This document shows, piece by piece, positions 7,913-15,366 of a stretch of DNA of 64,000 nt. This DNA comes from Chryseobacterium sp. FH1 (GTDB lineage: Bacteria; Bacteroidota; Bacteroidia; Flavobacteriales; Weeksellaceae). The position numbers and the translations under genes are program-made. Within the stretch, counting starts at the first letter, position 1, and every line of letters begins with the position of its first letter. The notes beneath the pieces were generated by a model, which was not told where the DNA came from, made no database searches, and was given only the letters and a program-made list of their open reading frames with translations. The stretch covers positions 1,612,001-1,676,000 of the forward strand of contig NZ_JPLZ01000006.1 of NCBI RefSeq assembly GCF_000735135.1. The letters are read 5' to 3'.

Positions 7913-8638
7913 ATGCAATGGTTCGAAGAATGGTTTGATACACCATATTATCATATTTTATACAACAACAGAGATTACAACGAGGCCGAAAACTTTCTGA
8001 ATGTTTTAACCGATTTTCTAAAACTTGAGGAAAATTCTAAAATAATTGATTTAGCTTGTGGAAAAGGCAGACATTCTGTTTATCTCAATAAGTTGGGTTA
8101 CGATGTTTTAGGATTGGACTTGTCTGAGCAAAGTATCAGTTTTGATAAGCAATTTGAAACCGAAACCTTGAAGTTTCAAGTTCACGATATGAGAAATCCA
8201 ATCGAAAGCGAGCCTGTAGATGCAGTTTTCAATTTGTTTACGAGTTTTGGATATTTTGAAACGGAAGCCGAAGATAGAAGTGTTTTCAAATCTGTTTCGG
8301 ATGTTTTGAAGGACGAAGGTTATTTTGTTTTAGACTTTTTGAATTCTGAATTTGTAAAAAATGTAATTGTTCCACAAAGTTCTGTTGAGAAAGAAAATAT
8401 TCTTTTCAATGTCAAAAAACATATTGAAAACGAATACATTGTAAAAGAAATCGATTTTGAAGACAAAGGCAAAAAGTTTCATTTTTTCGAAAGAGTAAAA
8501 CTGACGTCCGCTGAAAAGATCCAACAATATGCGCAAGAATTCGGTTTTGAGTTGGTGAAAAGATGGGGTGATTATCAACTAAATGATTTTGATGAATCGA
8601 CTTCGCCTCGCTGTATTAATCTTTTTAAGAAGAAATAG
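7913..8638 (+). CDS. Class I SAM-dependent methyltransferase
   Basis: 241 residues from the ATG at 7913 (MQWFEEWFDTPYYHILY). A longer in-frame start at 7841 would place the promoter inside the gene and is rejected. SAM-binding motif I is IIDLACGKGRHSVYLNKLGYDVLGLDLSE (GxGxG variant CGKGRHS); further motifs are FQVHDMRNP and AVFNLFTSFGYF. The family methylates small molecules or proteins, and the substrate cannot be read from the sequence. First gene of a tight run with the small membrane protein (gap 9) and the ZIP transporter (gap 1). Confidence 0.82.
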   Translation: MQWFEEWFDTPYYHILYNNRDYNEAENFLNVLTDFLKLEENSKIIDLACGKGRHSVYLNKLGYDVLGLDLSEQSISFDKQFETETLKFQVHDMRNPIESEPVDAVFNLFTSFGYFETEAEDRSVFKSVSDVLKDEGYFVLDFLNSEFVKNVIVPQSSVEKENILFNVKKHIENEYIVKEIDFEDKGKKFHFFERVKLTSAEKIQQYAQEFGFELVKRWGDYQLNDFDESTSPRCINLFKKK

Positions 8639-8647
8639 AATTCATTA

Positions 8648-8899
8648 ATGATTTCAAATATTTTATTTTTAATTCTGACATTATTCTCAGTTATTTCGGG
8701 AATCAGCTTTGGATATTTTGATAGTCATACACCGCCACCACAATTTGTAATTTCAAGTTTGTTATTGATTTTGGGGTTTGTTTTAATTTTTTTTAAAAGG
8801 AAACTTTTTAAAAATATATTGAATTATAAAATTCATCTTACACTTTTAATTGTAAATCTCATCATAGTTCTAATCTGTTTATTAGTGCCATTTATTTAA
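8648..8899 (+). CDS. Small three-helix membrane protein, unknown
   Basis: 83 residues, almost entirely hydrophobic: helix 1 NILFLILTLFSVISGISFGYF, a short loop with SHTPPPQ, helix 2 FVISSLLLILGFVLIFF, a basic loop KRKLFKN, and helix 3 IHLTLLIVNLIIVLICLLVPF. It sits 9 bases after the methyltransferase and one base before the ZIP transporter gene, so it is cotranscribed. No family recognised; it could be an accessory subunit of the transporter, but this is only positional. Confidence 0.65.
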   Translation: MISNILFLILTLFSVISGISFGYFDSHTPPPQFVISSLLLILGFVLIFFKRKLFKNILNYKIHLTLLIVNLIIVLICLLVPFI

Positions 8900-8900
8900 A

Positions 8901-9596
8901 ATGATTATAATTTTACTACTCATATTGAGCGTCTTGATCGGTGTTTTTCTTGGAAAATACTTCGGAAGCAAACAGCAATTCGCTAAAAATCTCTTGATTC
9001 TGAGTGCCGGTTTCCTGATTACGATTTGCCTCAACGAGGTTTTTCCCGAGGTTTATCAATTAGGCGGACATCAAATTGGAATTTTCGTGATTCTGGGTGT
9101 TTTGATTCAAATGCTGTTGGAAAATCTGACCAAGGGTTTTGAACACGGTCATCTCCATCACCATTCAGATGACCATTCTATTCTTCCAGTGGCGCTGATT
9201 GCGGGCTTGTTCGTTCACGCTTTTATCGAGGGAATTCCTTTGTCACACGAGAAAGAGACTTTGTCGCCTTATCTTTTGGGGATTCTTTTTCATAATATTC
9301 CAATTTCTTTTGTGTTGGGAAGTTTCCTGGCGCACAGCAAAAATTTTTCTACCAAATTTTGGGTCATTGTTTCCGTTTTCGCATTAGCTTCACCTTTGGG
9401 AATGTTGCTTGGAAGATACTTTGACGAGGATTTGAAAGTTTATTTCTTGGCCGTTGTTGGCGGGATTTTCCTTCATATTTCGTCAGTTATTATTTTTGAA
9501 AGCAACAAGAATCACAAAATGGATTGGCAAAAGATCGTGCTTGTGATTGTCGGGATTGCCTTGGCGTTGACTGGCCATCTTTTTCATCACCATTAA
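8901..9596 (+). CDS. ZIP-family divalent metal transporter
   Basis: 231 residues with about 7-8 membrane helices. Hallmarks of ZIP zinc/iron permeases: a histidine-rich cytoplasmic loop (EHGHLHHHSDDHS), the helix IV motif HAFIEGIPLS and the helix V motif GILFHNIPISFVLGSFL, where the paired His/Glu residues form the metal site. The C-terminus ends in HLFHHH. Zinc is the likeliest substrate, but iron or manganese cannot be excluded. The start ATG is one base after the preceding stop, implying translational coupling. Confidence 0.88.
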   Translation: MIIILLLILSVLIGVFLGKYFGSKQQFAKNLLILSAGFLITICLNEVFPEVYQLGGHQIGIFVILGVLIQMLLENLTKGFEHGHLHHHSDDHSILPVALIAGLFVHAFIEGIPLSHEKETLSPYLLGILFHNIPISFVLGSFLAHSKNFSTKFWVIVSVFALASPLGMLLGRYFDEDLKVYFLAVVGGIFLHISSVIIFESNKNHKMDWQKIVLVIVGIALALTGHLFHHH

Positions 9597-9599
9597 AAA

Positions 9600-9634
9600 A
9601 AGATTTTATTTTCTGATGGGAAAATCTTATTTTT
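9600..9634 (+). terminator. Probable terminator after the ZIP gene
   Basis: AAGATTTT (9600-9607) pairs with AAAATCTT (9621-9628), followed by ATTTTTA. AT-rich stem, so modest strength. Confidence 0.5.
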
Positions 9635-9649
9635 ACTCAAATTAATTGG

Positions 9650-10024
9650 ATGGGATTTTTAGACCAAATATTCGGAAAGAAAGAAGAGCAGGATCAGAGC
9701 AATAGTCTTTGGAAAAAGATTGAAATTGAGAGAGATCTAGATTTGGCTGTTGAGAAATCATTTCAGCATAAGGTTTTGATTTTCAAGCATTCCACGCGTT
9801 GTTTCATTAGCAAAACTGTTTTGAAGTCGTTTGAAAAGCAGATGCAAGATTCGGATAAAGATCAATCATATTATTTCTTGGATTTGATAGCGCATCGTGA
9901 TATTTCAAATGAGATCGAAAGCCGTTTTGATGTCACACACCAAAGTCCGCAACTCATCGCTTTGGAAAATGGAAAAGCGTTCTACAACGCGTCGCACCAA
10001 AATATTGATTTGGACAAAGTCTAG
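9650..10024 (+). CDS. ytxJ: Bacillithiol-system redox protein YtxJ
   Basis: 124 residues, thioredoxin-like. The conserved core FKHSTRCFISKTVLKSFEK carries a single active-site cysteine (Cys51), as in YtxJ (DUF2847), a monothiol bacilliredoxin-type protein linked to bacillithiol in Bacillus and Bacteroidota. The second conserved part is VTHQSPQLIALENGKAFYNASHQNI, which includes the cis-Pro region of the thioredoxin fold. It implies that this organism uses bacillithiol as low-molecular-weight thiol; the biosynthetic genes bshA/B/C are not in the window. Confidence 0.85.
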   Translation: MGFLDQIFGKKEEQDQSNSLWKKIEIERDLDLAVEKSFQHKVLIFKHSTRCFISKTVLKSFEKQMQDSDKDQSYYFLDLIAHRDISNEIESRFDVTHQSPQLIALENGKAFYNASHQNIDLDKV

Positions 10025-10070
10025 TTCAGAATCAATTGTACCAAAATTAAAAAACACACAAAAACAATAA

Positions 10071-10664
10071 ATGGTATATCAAAATTTTCGCAATCATCTT
10101 TCCAAGATCTTAGGCGTCCCTATTAGTAGTTTAGAAGTTTGCGCATCGTTCTACGAAGTAAAAGAAGTGAAGAAAAACGAAATCATCCTAAGAGAGGGCG
10201 AGATTTCTGATTCTACTTTTTTTGTGGAAAAAGGCTTGCTCAGAATGTATTCCATCGACAAAGCTGGGAAAGAGCACGTGATTCAATTTGCGCCAGAAAA
10301 CTGGATTATTTCCGACACAACAAGCCAGTTGCTGAATGAAAAATCGAGGTTCTACATTGAAGCTATCGAGGAAAGTACTGTCATCATTACGAAAGAAGGC
10401 TTTTTCGAAAATCTGTCCAAAGTTTATCCTGATGTTGCAGAGAAGAACCAGCGATTGATGTTCAATCATATCAAAAATCTGCAGAATAGAGTCAATGCTT
10501 TGATCAGCACAACTGCTGAAGAACGTTATATGGATTTCCTTAAAAAATATCCCAATCTAATGTTGAGAGCGCCACAATGGATGGTTGCTTCGTATCTTGG
10601 AATCACGCCCGAAAGTTTGAGCAGAGTTAGAAAAGAATTGGCAAAGAAGAAATTTGAGATTTAA
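10071..10664 (+). CDS. Crp/Fnr-family transcriptional regulator
   Basis: 197 residues. The N-terminal cyclic-nucleotide-binding beta-roll spans about residues 20-110 (EIILREGEISDSTFFVEKGLLRMY). A dimerisation helix follows (NQRLMFNHIKNLQNRVNALISTTAEERY), then a C-terminal winged helix whose recognition helix lies in MVASYLGITPESLSRVRKELAK. There is no cysteine cluster for an Fe-S centre, so it is not an Fnr-type oxygen sensor. It belongs to the group of Bacteroidota Crp-like proteins that often sit beside stress or redox genes. Downstream thermonuclease starts 8 bases after its stop. Confidence 0.87.
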   Translation: MVYQNFRNHLSKILGVPISSLEVCASFYEVKEVKKNEIILREGEISDSTFFVEKGLLRMYSIDKAGKEHVIQFAPENWIISDTTSQLLNEKSRFYIEAIEESTVIITKEGFFENLSKVYPDVAEKNQRLMFNHIKNLQNRVNALISTTAEERYMDFLKKYPNLMLRAPQWMVASYLGITPESLSRVRKELAKKKFEI

Positions 10665-10672
10665 ACTTTTAA

Positions 10673-11170
10673 ATGCGAAATTTCCTATTCCTAATTTTAT
10701 TTTCAGTTCAAATATTTGGACAAACACAACTTTCCGAGAAGCTTTCTAACAAAACATTTTCTGCAAAAGTCATCGGAATAATGGATGGTGACACGATGGA
10801 AATTCTTTACAATAATGTTCCCACAAAAATCCGTTTGGCTCACATCGATTGCCCGGAGAAAAGAGGAAAGCAACCTTTTGGGAATAATGCTAAAATCGCT
10901 TTGTCTGATCTTTGTTTCGGCAGAATTGTTATAGTTAAAGGCGAGAAATACGACCGCTATAAAAGATTGATCGCGGTTGTCATCAATGATAAAAAGCAGA
11001 ATGTCAATCAGGAAATGATAAAGCAAGGAATGGCTTGGCATTTTACAAAATATTCCAAAGATCCGGTTTATGCAAAACTGGAAATTGAAGCCCGAAAAAA
11101 TGGAGTAGGACTTTGGCAAGATAAAAATCCGGTCGCGCCCTGGCTTTGGAGAGAAAAAAAGAAAAAATGA
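10673..11170 (+). CDS. Secreted thermonuclease (SNase) family nuclease
   Basis: 165 residues with a signal peptide (FLFLILFSVQIFGQ). Staphylococcal-nuclease fold with catalytic residues in the expected order: DGDT (about 38-41, Ca ligands), IRLAHIDCPE (Arg plus acidic ligands) and YDRYKRLIAVV (second Arg), ending with the typical GLWQDKNPVAPWLWR. Expected to cut DNA and RNA outside the cytoplasm in a Ca-dependent way. Its stop overlaps the start of the GNAT gene (ATGA at 11167-11170). Confidence 0.88.
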   Translation: MRNFLFLILFSVQIFGQTQLSEKLSNKTFSAKVIGIMDGDTMEILYNNVPTKIRLAHIDCPEKRGKQPFGNNAKIALSDLCFGRIVIVKGEKYDRYKRLIAVVINDKKQNVNQEMIKQGMAWHFTKYSKDPVYAKLEIEARKNGVGLWQDKNPVAPWLWREKKKK

Positions 11171-11613
11171 ACTACGAAATTTTAAAAGCAAAAACCACAG
11201 ATATCCCTGAATTGTCTCAAATGATGAAGGATTTCTACGCAATTGATCTTTATCGTTTTGATGAAAAATTGACGACTGAAAATTTTCAGAAATTTATTAA
11301 TGAAGAAAAATATGGCGATTGTTTTAAAATTCTTTTTGAAGGTCAAATTGCGGGCTACATTATTCTTGTAAAATATTTCAGTTTTGAGTTTGGTGGTGAG
11401 ATTTTGTTTTTGGATGAGTTGTTCATTAAGCCAGAATTTCAGGGAAAATCATTAGGCAAAAGAGCGCTGGAATTTGTGAAAGATTATTCGGTTGAGAATA
11501 GCTTTAAAGTCGTGCTTTTAGAAATCGAAAACCATAATGACAAAGCGAAAAAACTCTATGAACATTATGGTTTTCAAAATCATAAAAGGAGCTTGATGAT
11601 CCTAAAGAATTAA
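11167..11613 (+). CDS. GNAT-family N-acetyltransferase
   Basis: 148 residues starting at the ATG that overlaps the thermonuclease stop by 4 bases (ATGA), a coupling arrangement; a longer frame from 11146 is unlikely. GNAT features: GYIILVKYFSFEFGG, the central strand LFLDELFIKPEFQGKSLGKRALEF with the acetyl-CoA loop (Q-x-x-G-K-S/R pattern: FQGKSLGKR), and the C-terminal NHNDKAKKLYEHYGFQ. The acceptor is unknown. The final stop overlaps the stop of the convergent gene at 11610. Confidence 0.85.
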   Translation: MNYEILKAKTTDIPELSQMMKDFYAIDLYRFDEKLTTENFQKFINEEKYGDCFKILFEGQIAGYIILVKYFSFEFGGEILFLDELFIKPEFQGKSLGKRALEFVKDYSVENSFKVVLLEIENHNDKAKKLYEHYGFQNHKRSLMILKN

Positions 11614-11885
11614 AATTTATAATCGTCAGTTTTGCAATACCAATTTGGGTCACAACCAGTAATTTCACAACCTTCAAAATAATATTTATTTTTATTTTCT
11701 TTCATAAATTTCGTAGTTGTTAAACCGTAAAATATTGATAATACTTTTTTATCTGTTTTACAGATTGGACAGATAGAAACTTTGTTTTCTCTGTACTTAC
11801 AGTTGATAGTGTCGATTGTGCCTTTCTTTTGAGAAAAAGCATTAAAAGAGAACGTGATTAAAATTGAAACAAAGACTTTTTTCAT
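11610..11885 (-). CDS. Small secreted cysteine-rich protein, unknown
   Basis: 91 residues. Signal peptide MKKVFVSILITFSFNAFSQ, then about 72 mature residues with six cysteines, including CPICK and, nearer the end, CEITGCDPNWYC. The spacing resembles a zinc ribbon or a disulfide-stapled domain; for an exported protein disulfides are more likely. It follows the HAD gene by 15 bases on the same strand and converges on the GNAT gene with a 4-base stop overlap. No known family recognised. Confidence 0.65.
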   Translation of the reverse strand: MKKVFVSILITFSFNAFSQKKGTIDTINCKYRENKVSICPICKTDKKVLSIFYGLTTTKFMKENKNKYYFEGCEITGCDPNWYCKTDDYKF

Positions 11886-11900
11886 TTTTAAGTTACATGC

Positions 11901-12509
11901 TTAAAAGTTAATTCCTAATTTCATTAATTCTTGTCCTAAATCAGTTTCTAGTTTGATATAAATAGTTTCAAAACCTAGATTTTTAGCAGTTGCAATATTT
12001 TTTGCATTGTCATCTATGAAAACAGATTGCTCAGCTTTCAAATCATAACGGTTCAATAAAACCTTAAAAATCTCTTTATCAGGTTTTATTAATTTTTCTG
12101 TTCCAGAAACCACAATCTTTCCTTTGAATACTTTGAAGAAATCATAATTTTCCAAAGCGAACGGAAATGTTTCCTCTGACCAGTTCGTTAACCCATAAAG
12201 ATGGAATTTTCCTTCCAATTGTTTTAAAACTTCGACATTTTTGGGAATGTCGCTTCTCAGCATTGTGGTCCAATTGTCATAATACGCTCGGATCTCTTTT
12301 TCCCAATCCGGATGTTGTTTGACAAGGATTTCTGTTCCTTCTTTTAAAGTTCGTCCACGGTCTTGCTCGATATTCCATTCGTCAATCGCTATGTTTTTCA
12401 GGAAAAATTCCATTTTCTCATCGTCATTGAAATAAGTTTTGAAAAAATACCTCGGATCCCAATCCATTACCACACCTCCGAAATCGAAGATTATATTTTT
12501 GATTTTCAT
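11901..12509 (-). CDS. HAD-superfamily hydrolase (subfamily IA phosphatase)
   Basis: 202 residues. Motif I IIFDFGGVVMDWD carries the nucleophilic Asp, motif II is the Thr in LYGLTNWSEETF, the motif III lysine lies near EKLIKPDKEIF, and motif IV is SVFIDDNAKNIATAKNLGF. This pattern fits YihX-like sugar-phosphate phosphatases; nucleotides are another possible substrate given the adenosine deaminase directly upstream (2-base gap, same operon). Confidence 0.87.
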   Translation of the reverse strand: MKIKNIIFDFGGVVMDWDPRYFFKTYFNDDEKMEFFLKNIAIDEWNIEQDRGRTLKEGTEILVKQHPDWEKEIRAYYDNWTTMLRSDIPKNVEVLKQLEGKFHLYGLTNWSEETFPFALENYDFFKVFKGKIVVSGTEKLIKPDKEIFKVLLNRYDLKAEQSVFIDDNAKNIATAKNLGFETIYIKLETDLGQELMKLGINF

Positions 12510-12511
12510 TT

Positions 12512-13522
12512 TTAACTATTAAATTCATTAACAACTTGATTCACTTTTTCTAAATAAATTTTCTTCTGCTCATCCGTCGCAAAAGAGTAGTTGAAAGAAT
12601 TTTTCACCAATGTTATAATTTCTTCTTTAGAAAGATCTACGGCTTCCTGAACAGCTACGAAATTTGCATTCATATATCCACCAAAATATGCAGGGTCATC
12701 AGAGTTTACAGTTGCTTTGATACCTTTATCCAAAAGCTTTTTCAAAGGATGATTGGTCATTACATCTGTATTTCTCAATTCAAGATTGGAAAGCGGACAA
12801 ACGGTCAATGCCAAATCTTTTTTAACAATTTCATTAACCAGATTTTCATCTTCCAAACATCGGTTTCCGTGATCGATCCTTGCAACTTTCAAAACGTCTA
12901 TGGCTTCCCAAATATATTCAGTAGGACCTTCTTCGCCGGCGTGAGCAACGGGAATGTAGCCTTCTTTCACAGACGCTTCAAACACATTTTTGAATTTGCT
13001 TGGCGGATTTCCCATTTCAGAAGAATCCAATCCTACAGCTGTGATGAGATCTTTGTAAGGAAGCGATTGCTTCAAAGTTTCAAACGCCGATTCCTCGGAC
13101 AAATGTCGCAAGTAACTCATGATGAATAATGAATTAATTCCCCATTTTTCCTTGGCGTCGATTCTTGCTTTTTGCAAACCGTTGATCACCGTTTCAAAAG
13201 CGATTCCACGTTCTGTATGCGTCTGTGGATCGAACATTATTTCGGTGTGAATCACATTATTCTCGTAGCATTTTTGATAATAGGCCATCGCCAGATCATA
13301 GAAATCTTGCTCGTGGATCAGAACGCCAGCTCCAGCGTAATAAATATCAAGAAAATCCTGAAGACAAGAGAATTGATAGGCTTTCTTGACATCGTCGATG
13401 GTTTTGTAAGGAATCTCGATCTGGTTTCTTTGGGCAATTTCAAACATCAGTTCTGGTTCGAAACTTCCTTCGATATGCAAATGCAATTCAGCTTTTGGAA
13501 GTGCTTTGATAAAATCCTTCAT
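12512..13522 (-). CDS. add: Adenosine deaminase
   Basis: 336 residues from the ATG at 13522 (MKDFIKALPKAELHLHIEGS); a TTG six codons earlier is less likely. Zinc-dependent deamination of adenosine to inosine. Metal and catalytic motifs are all present: HLH near residue 17, HAGEEGP (His and catalytic Glu), RIDHGNRCLED, and TVNSDDPAYFGG with the final zinc Asp. It heads a purine-salvage-like operon with the HAD phosphatase. Adenine deaminase is the main alternative for this subfamily; the sequence alone does not separate them with certainty. Confidence 0.85.
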   Translation of the reverse strand: MKDFIKALPKAELHLHIEGSFEPELMFEIAQRNQIEIPYKTIDDVKKAYQFSCLQDFLDIYYAGAGVLIHEQDFYDLAMAYYQKCYENNVIHTEIMFDPQTHTERGIAFETVINGLQKARIDAKEKWGINSLFIMSYLRHLSEESAFETLKQSLPYKDLITAVGLDSSEMGNPPSKFKNVFEASVKEGYIPVAHAGEEGPTEYIWEAIDVLKVARIDHGNRCLEDENLVNEIVKKDLALTVCPLSNLELRNTDVMTNHPLKKLLDKGIKATVNSDDPAYFGGYMNANFVAVQEAVDLSKEEIITLVKNSFNYSFATDEQKKIYLEKVNQVVNEFNS

Positions 13523-13550
13523 AGTTTTTGATTTATTCAAATTTAATAAA

Positions 13551-13578
13551 AAAGGCTTTAGAAATGATTCTAAAGCCT
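13551..13578 (-). terminator. Strong terminator of the redox operon
   Basis: Perfect 11-bp stem AGGCTTTAGAA (13553-13563) / TTCTAAAGCCT (13568-13578) with a 4-base loop. On the minus strand a long T run follows. It separates the Prx-Trx-DUF6952 unit from add. Confidence 0.85.
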
Positions 13579-13601
13579 CGATATCATATAAAAGTTAACT
13601 T

Positions 13602-13850
13602 TTATTTATCAATAGATCCCATTACTTTTTGAGCAAATGAGTTGAGCGCATCTTTTTCGCTCATTCCATTGTTGACGTTTGCGTGAACTTCAAGCGCACC
13701 GCAAATGTTGGTGATCAGTTCTCCCGCAACGTTCAGATCTTCTTCAGAAACATTTCGGAATTCTGAAAAACTTTCCAAAACTTCCAAAGTAGCTTCCAGA
13801 TTTTCTGGCGTTTGGTTTTGATAGAACTGTCTTATGATGGGTAATTTCAT
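13602..13850 (-). CDS. DUF6952 family protein
   Basis: 82 residues, helical and acidic, beginning MKLPIIRQFYQNQTPENL and ending QKVMGSIDK. As far as I recall the family, this matches the DUF6952 pattern found next to thioredoxin and peroxiredoxin genes in Flavobacteriia (ELITNICGALEVHANVNNGMSEKDALNSF). No cysteine except one near the middle (NICGALEV), so it is probably not itself a dithiol enzyme; a structural or adaptor role for the redox pair is inference. Last gene of the operon, closed by a strong hairpin terminator 24 bases past the stop. Confidence 0.75.
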   Translation of the reverse strand: MKLPIIRQFYQNQTPENLEATLEVLESFSEFRNVSEEDLNVAGELITNICGALEVHANVNNGMSEKDALNSFAQKVMGSIDK

Positions 13851-13884
13851 TATTTTAGAATAATTTTAAATTTAATACTGAAAA

Positions 13885-13970
13885 TTTTAACGCAAAGTCC
13901 GCAAAGATTTTTTTTTGAACTTATTGAAAATATTTTTAAGGTTCGCAAAGGTACTTCGACAGACTCAGTA
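13885..13970. repeat. Dispersed intergenic repeat (copy 1 of TAACGCAAAG family)
   Basis: Starts TTTTAACGCAAAGTCCGCAA, continues through a T-rich centre and AAGGTTCGCAAAGG, and ends ACTTCGACAGACTCAGTA. An inverted copy of the same arrangement lies at 23987-24066, and a part copy at 27031-27059. Confidence 0.7.
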
Positions 13971-14011
13971 TAAACTTCAAACTCAGCAAAGCTTACAAAG
14001 GTTTTCAGCTA

Positions 14012-14323
14012 CTAATTTTTAATCTCTGAAAATAATGTAGTCAAGCTATCCGCTTTGTTGGTTTGAACCTGGCTTTTCAAAGCGCCACCTTCGAAAACTG
14101 CAAACGTTGGCAAATTGTCAACTGTCGCCAATTTTCTGCTTTCTGGCAATTTCTCTGCATCTACGTAATAGAAAGGAATTTCGTCATTTTCTGAAGCCAA
14201 TTTTTTGAATTTCGGTTTCATAATTCTGCAGTTTCCACACCACGTTGCACCATACTGAACCATCACTTTATCATTCTCACTCACAATTTGTTGCAAGTTG
14301 TCTTCTGTAAGTTCTATGTACAT
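14012..14323 (-). CDS. Thioredoxin-family protein with a WCGNC active site
   Basis: 103 residues, one complete thioredoxin domain: MVQYGATWCGNCRIMKPKFKKL (Cys29 and Cys32), YYVDAEKLPESRKLATVDNLPTFAVFEGG with the cis-proline (LPTF). The canonical WCGPC proline is replaced by Asn, which usually shifts redox potential and partner choice. No signal peptide, hence cytoplasmic. It lies between the 2-Cys peroxiredoxin and DUF6952 genes, which suggests that it is the dedicated reductant of that peroxiredoxin. Confidence 0.88.
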   Translation of the reverse strand: MYIELTEDNLQQIVSENDKVMVQYGATWCGNCRIMKPKFKKLASENDEIPFYYVDAEKLPESRKLATVDNLPTFAVFEGGALKSQVQTNKADSLTTLFSEIKN

Positions 14324-14408
14324 AATTTTATAAATTTAGGAATGTAGCAGTTTAATAATTTATCATTAATTAATATATGTTAAACTGTTACATTTTTACA
14401 TTGTTATA

Positions 14409-15041
14409 TTAATTCTTGCTGAAGTATTCTGCAACGCCAGTTCTGTTGGCATTCATTGCTTCTTTACCTTCTTCCCAGTTTGCAGGACAAACTTCACCGT
14501 GTTTTTGAACGTGAGCATAAGCATCGATCAAACGAAGATATTCTTTCACGTTTCTTCCAAGTGGCATATCGTTTACAGACTCGTGGAATACTTTTCCAGT
14601 TTCGTCGATCAGATAAGTAGCTCTGTAAGTTACGTTAGAACCTGTGTAAACTTCGTTTCCTTCTTCATCGTAATCCAAATCCTGATCTACGATTCCAAGG
14701 ATGTTTGCCAATTGTCTGTGTGTGTCAGCTAGGATCGGGTAAGTTACACCTTCGATTCCGCCGTTGTCTTTTGGTGTATTCAACCAAGCGAAATGAACTT
14801 CATTGGTGTCGCAAGATGCACCAATTACAACTGTATTTCTTTTTTGAAATTCTGGTAAAGCTTCCTGGAAAGCGTGCAATTCAGTCGGGCAAACAAAAGT
14901 GAAATCTTTTGGATACCAGAACAAAATTACTTTCTGTGCATTGTTTACAGCTTCTTCAAAAACATTGATCTTAAGATCGTCACCCATTTCGCTCATTGCA
15001 TCGATTGCTACATTTGGGAATAATTTACCTACTAATGACAT
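14409..15041 (-). CDS. Typical 2-Cys peroxiredoxin (AhpC/Prx1 type)
   Basis: 210 residues from the ATG at 15041 (MSLVGKLFPNVAIDAM). Peroxidatic Cys51 in FTFVCPTELHAFQ and resolving Cys185 in GEVCPANW mark a 2-Cys enzyme. NVTYRATYLIDETGKVFHESVNDMPLGRN is the usual second half of the fold. It reduces peroxides and is recycled by a thioredoxin-like protein, here probably the WCGNC protein encoded 85 bases downstream. An upstream in-frame extension of 32 Asn/Leu-rich residues is judged to be leader sequence. Confidence 0.92.
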   Translation of the reverse strand: MSLVGKLFPNVAIDAMSEMGDDLKINVFEEAVNNAQKVILFWYPKDFTFVCPTELHAFQEALPEFQKRNTVVIGASCDTNEVHFAWLNTPKDNGGIEGVTYPILADTHRQLANILGIVDQDLDYDEEGNEVYTGSNVTYRATYLIDETGKVFHESVNDMPLGRNVKEYLRLIDAYAHVQKHGEVCPANWEEGKEAMNANRTGVAEYFSKN

Positions 15042-15298
15042 AATATTTAAGTTTAAATTGTTGTTGAAATTTGATAGTGCGAAATTACAAAGATTTTGTG
15101 AATTGAATATTAAATATCGATTTATAAAATCTATCAATATGAAAGTCTGGAAACTAACGGTGTTATCTAAGAAAAGATGGACTTAAATTACTTTCATTAA
15201 TTGATTGATAAATAATAAAGTTTCAAATATGATTCAAATTTCAAACAATTAATTAACTTTTTGAATGCGTTAAGTCAGGATTTTGACGATTTTGCAAA

Positions 15299-15327
15299 TA
15301 AAAAAACACCACATTAAAGTGATGTTT
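15299..15327 (-). terminator. Probable terminator of the aminotransferase gene
   Basis: AAACACCAC (15304-15312) pairs with GTGATGTTT (15319-15327) with one mismatch. A T run follows on the minus strand. Confidence 0.55.
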
Positions 15328-15341
15328 GATTTTATATAATG

Positions 15342-15366
15342 TTTTCGAGAACCTCAGACTGACAAT
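15342..15366. repeat. CTGAGGTTCTCGAA dispersed repeat copy
   Basis: On the minus strand it reads TTGTCAGTCTGAGGTTCTCG followed by AAAAC; the same core occurs at 35108-35131 and 38173-38197. Confidence 0.6.

Larger units (their letters stand above)
15042..15366. other. Gene-free stretch between the peroxiredoxin and aminotransferase genes
   Basis: About 325 bases. The right part is the peroxiredoxin leader and promoter side read on the minus strand from 15042 upward; I see no perfect TTTG/TAnnTTTG pair there. It also holds the aminotransferase terminator (15299-15327) and a copy of the CTGAGGTTCTCGAA repeat (15342-15366). No gene is supported. Confidence 0.5.

Noticed and set aside
10703-11242. 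179-codon minus-strand frame opposite the thermonuclease
   Set aside because: Fully antisense to a gene with clear catalytic motifs; the peptide is Phe/Leu/Ile-rich without domain features.
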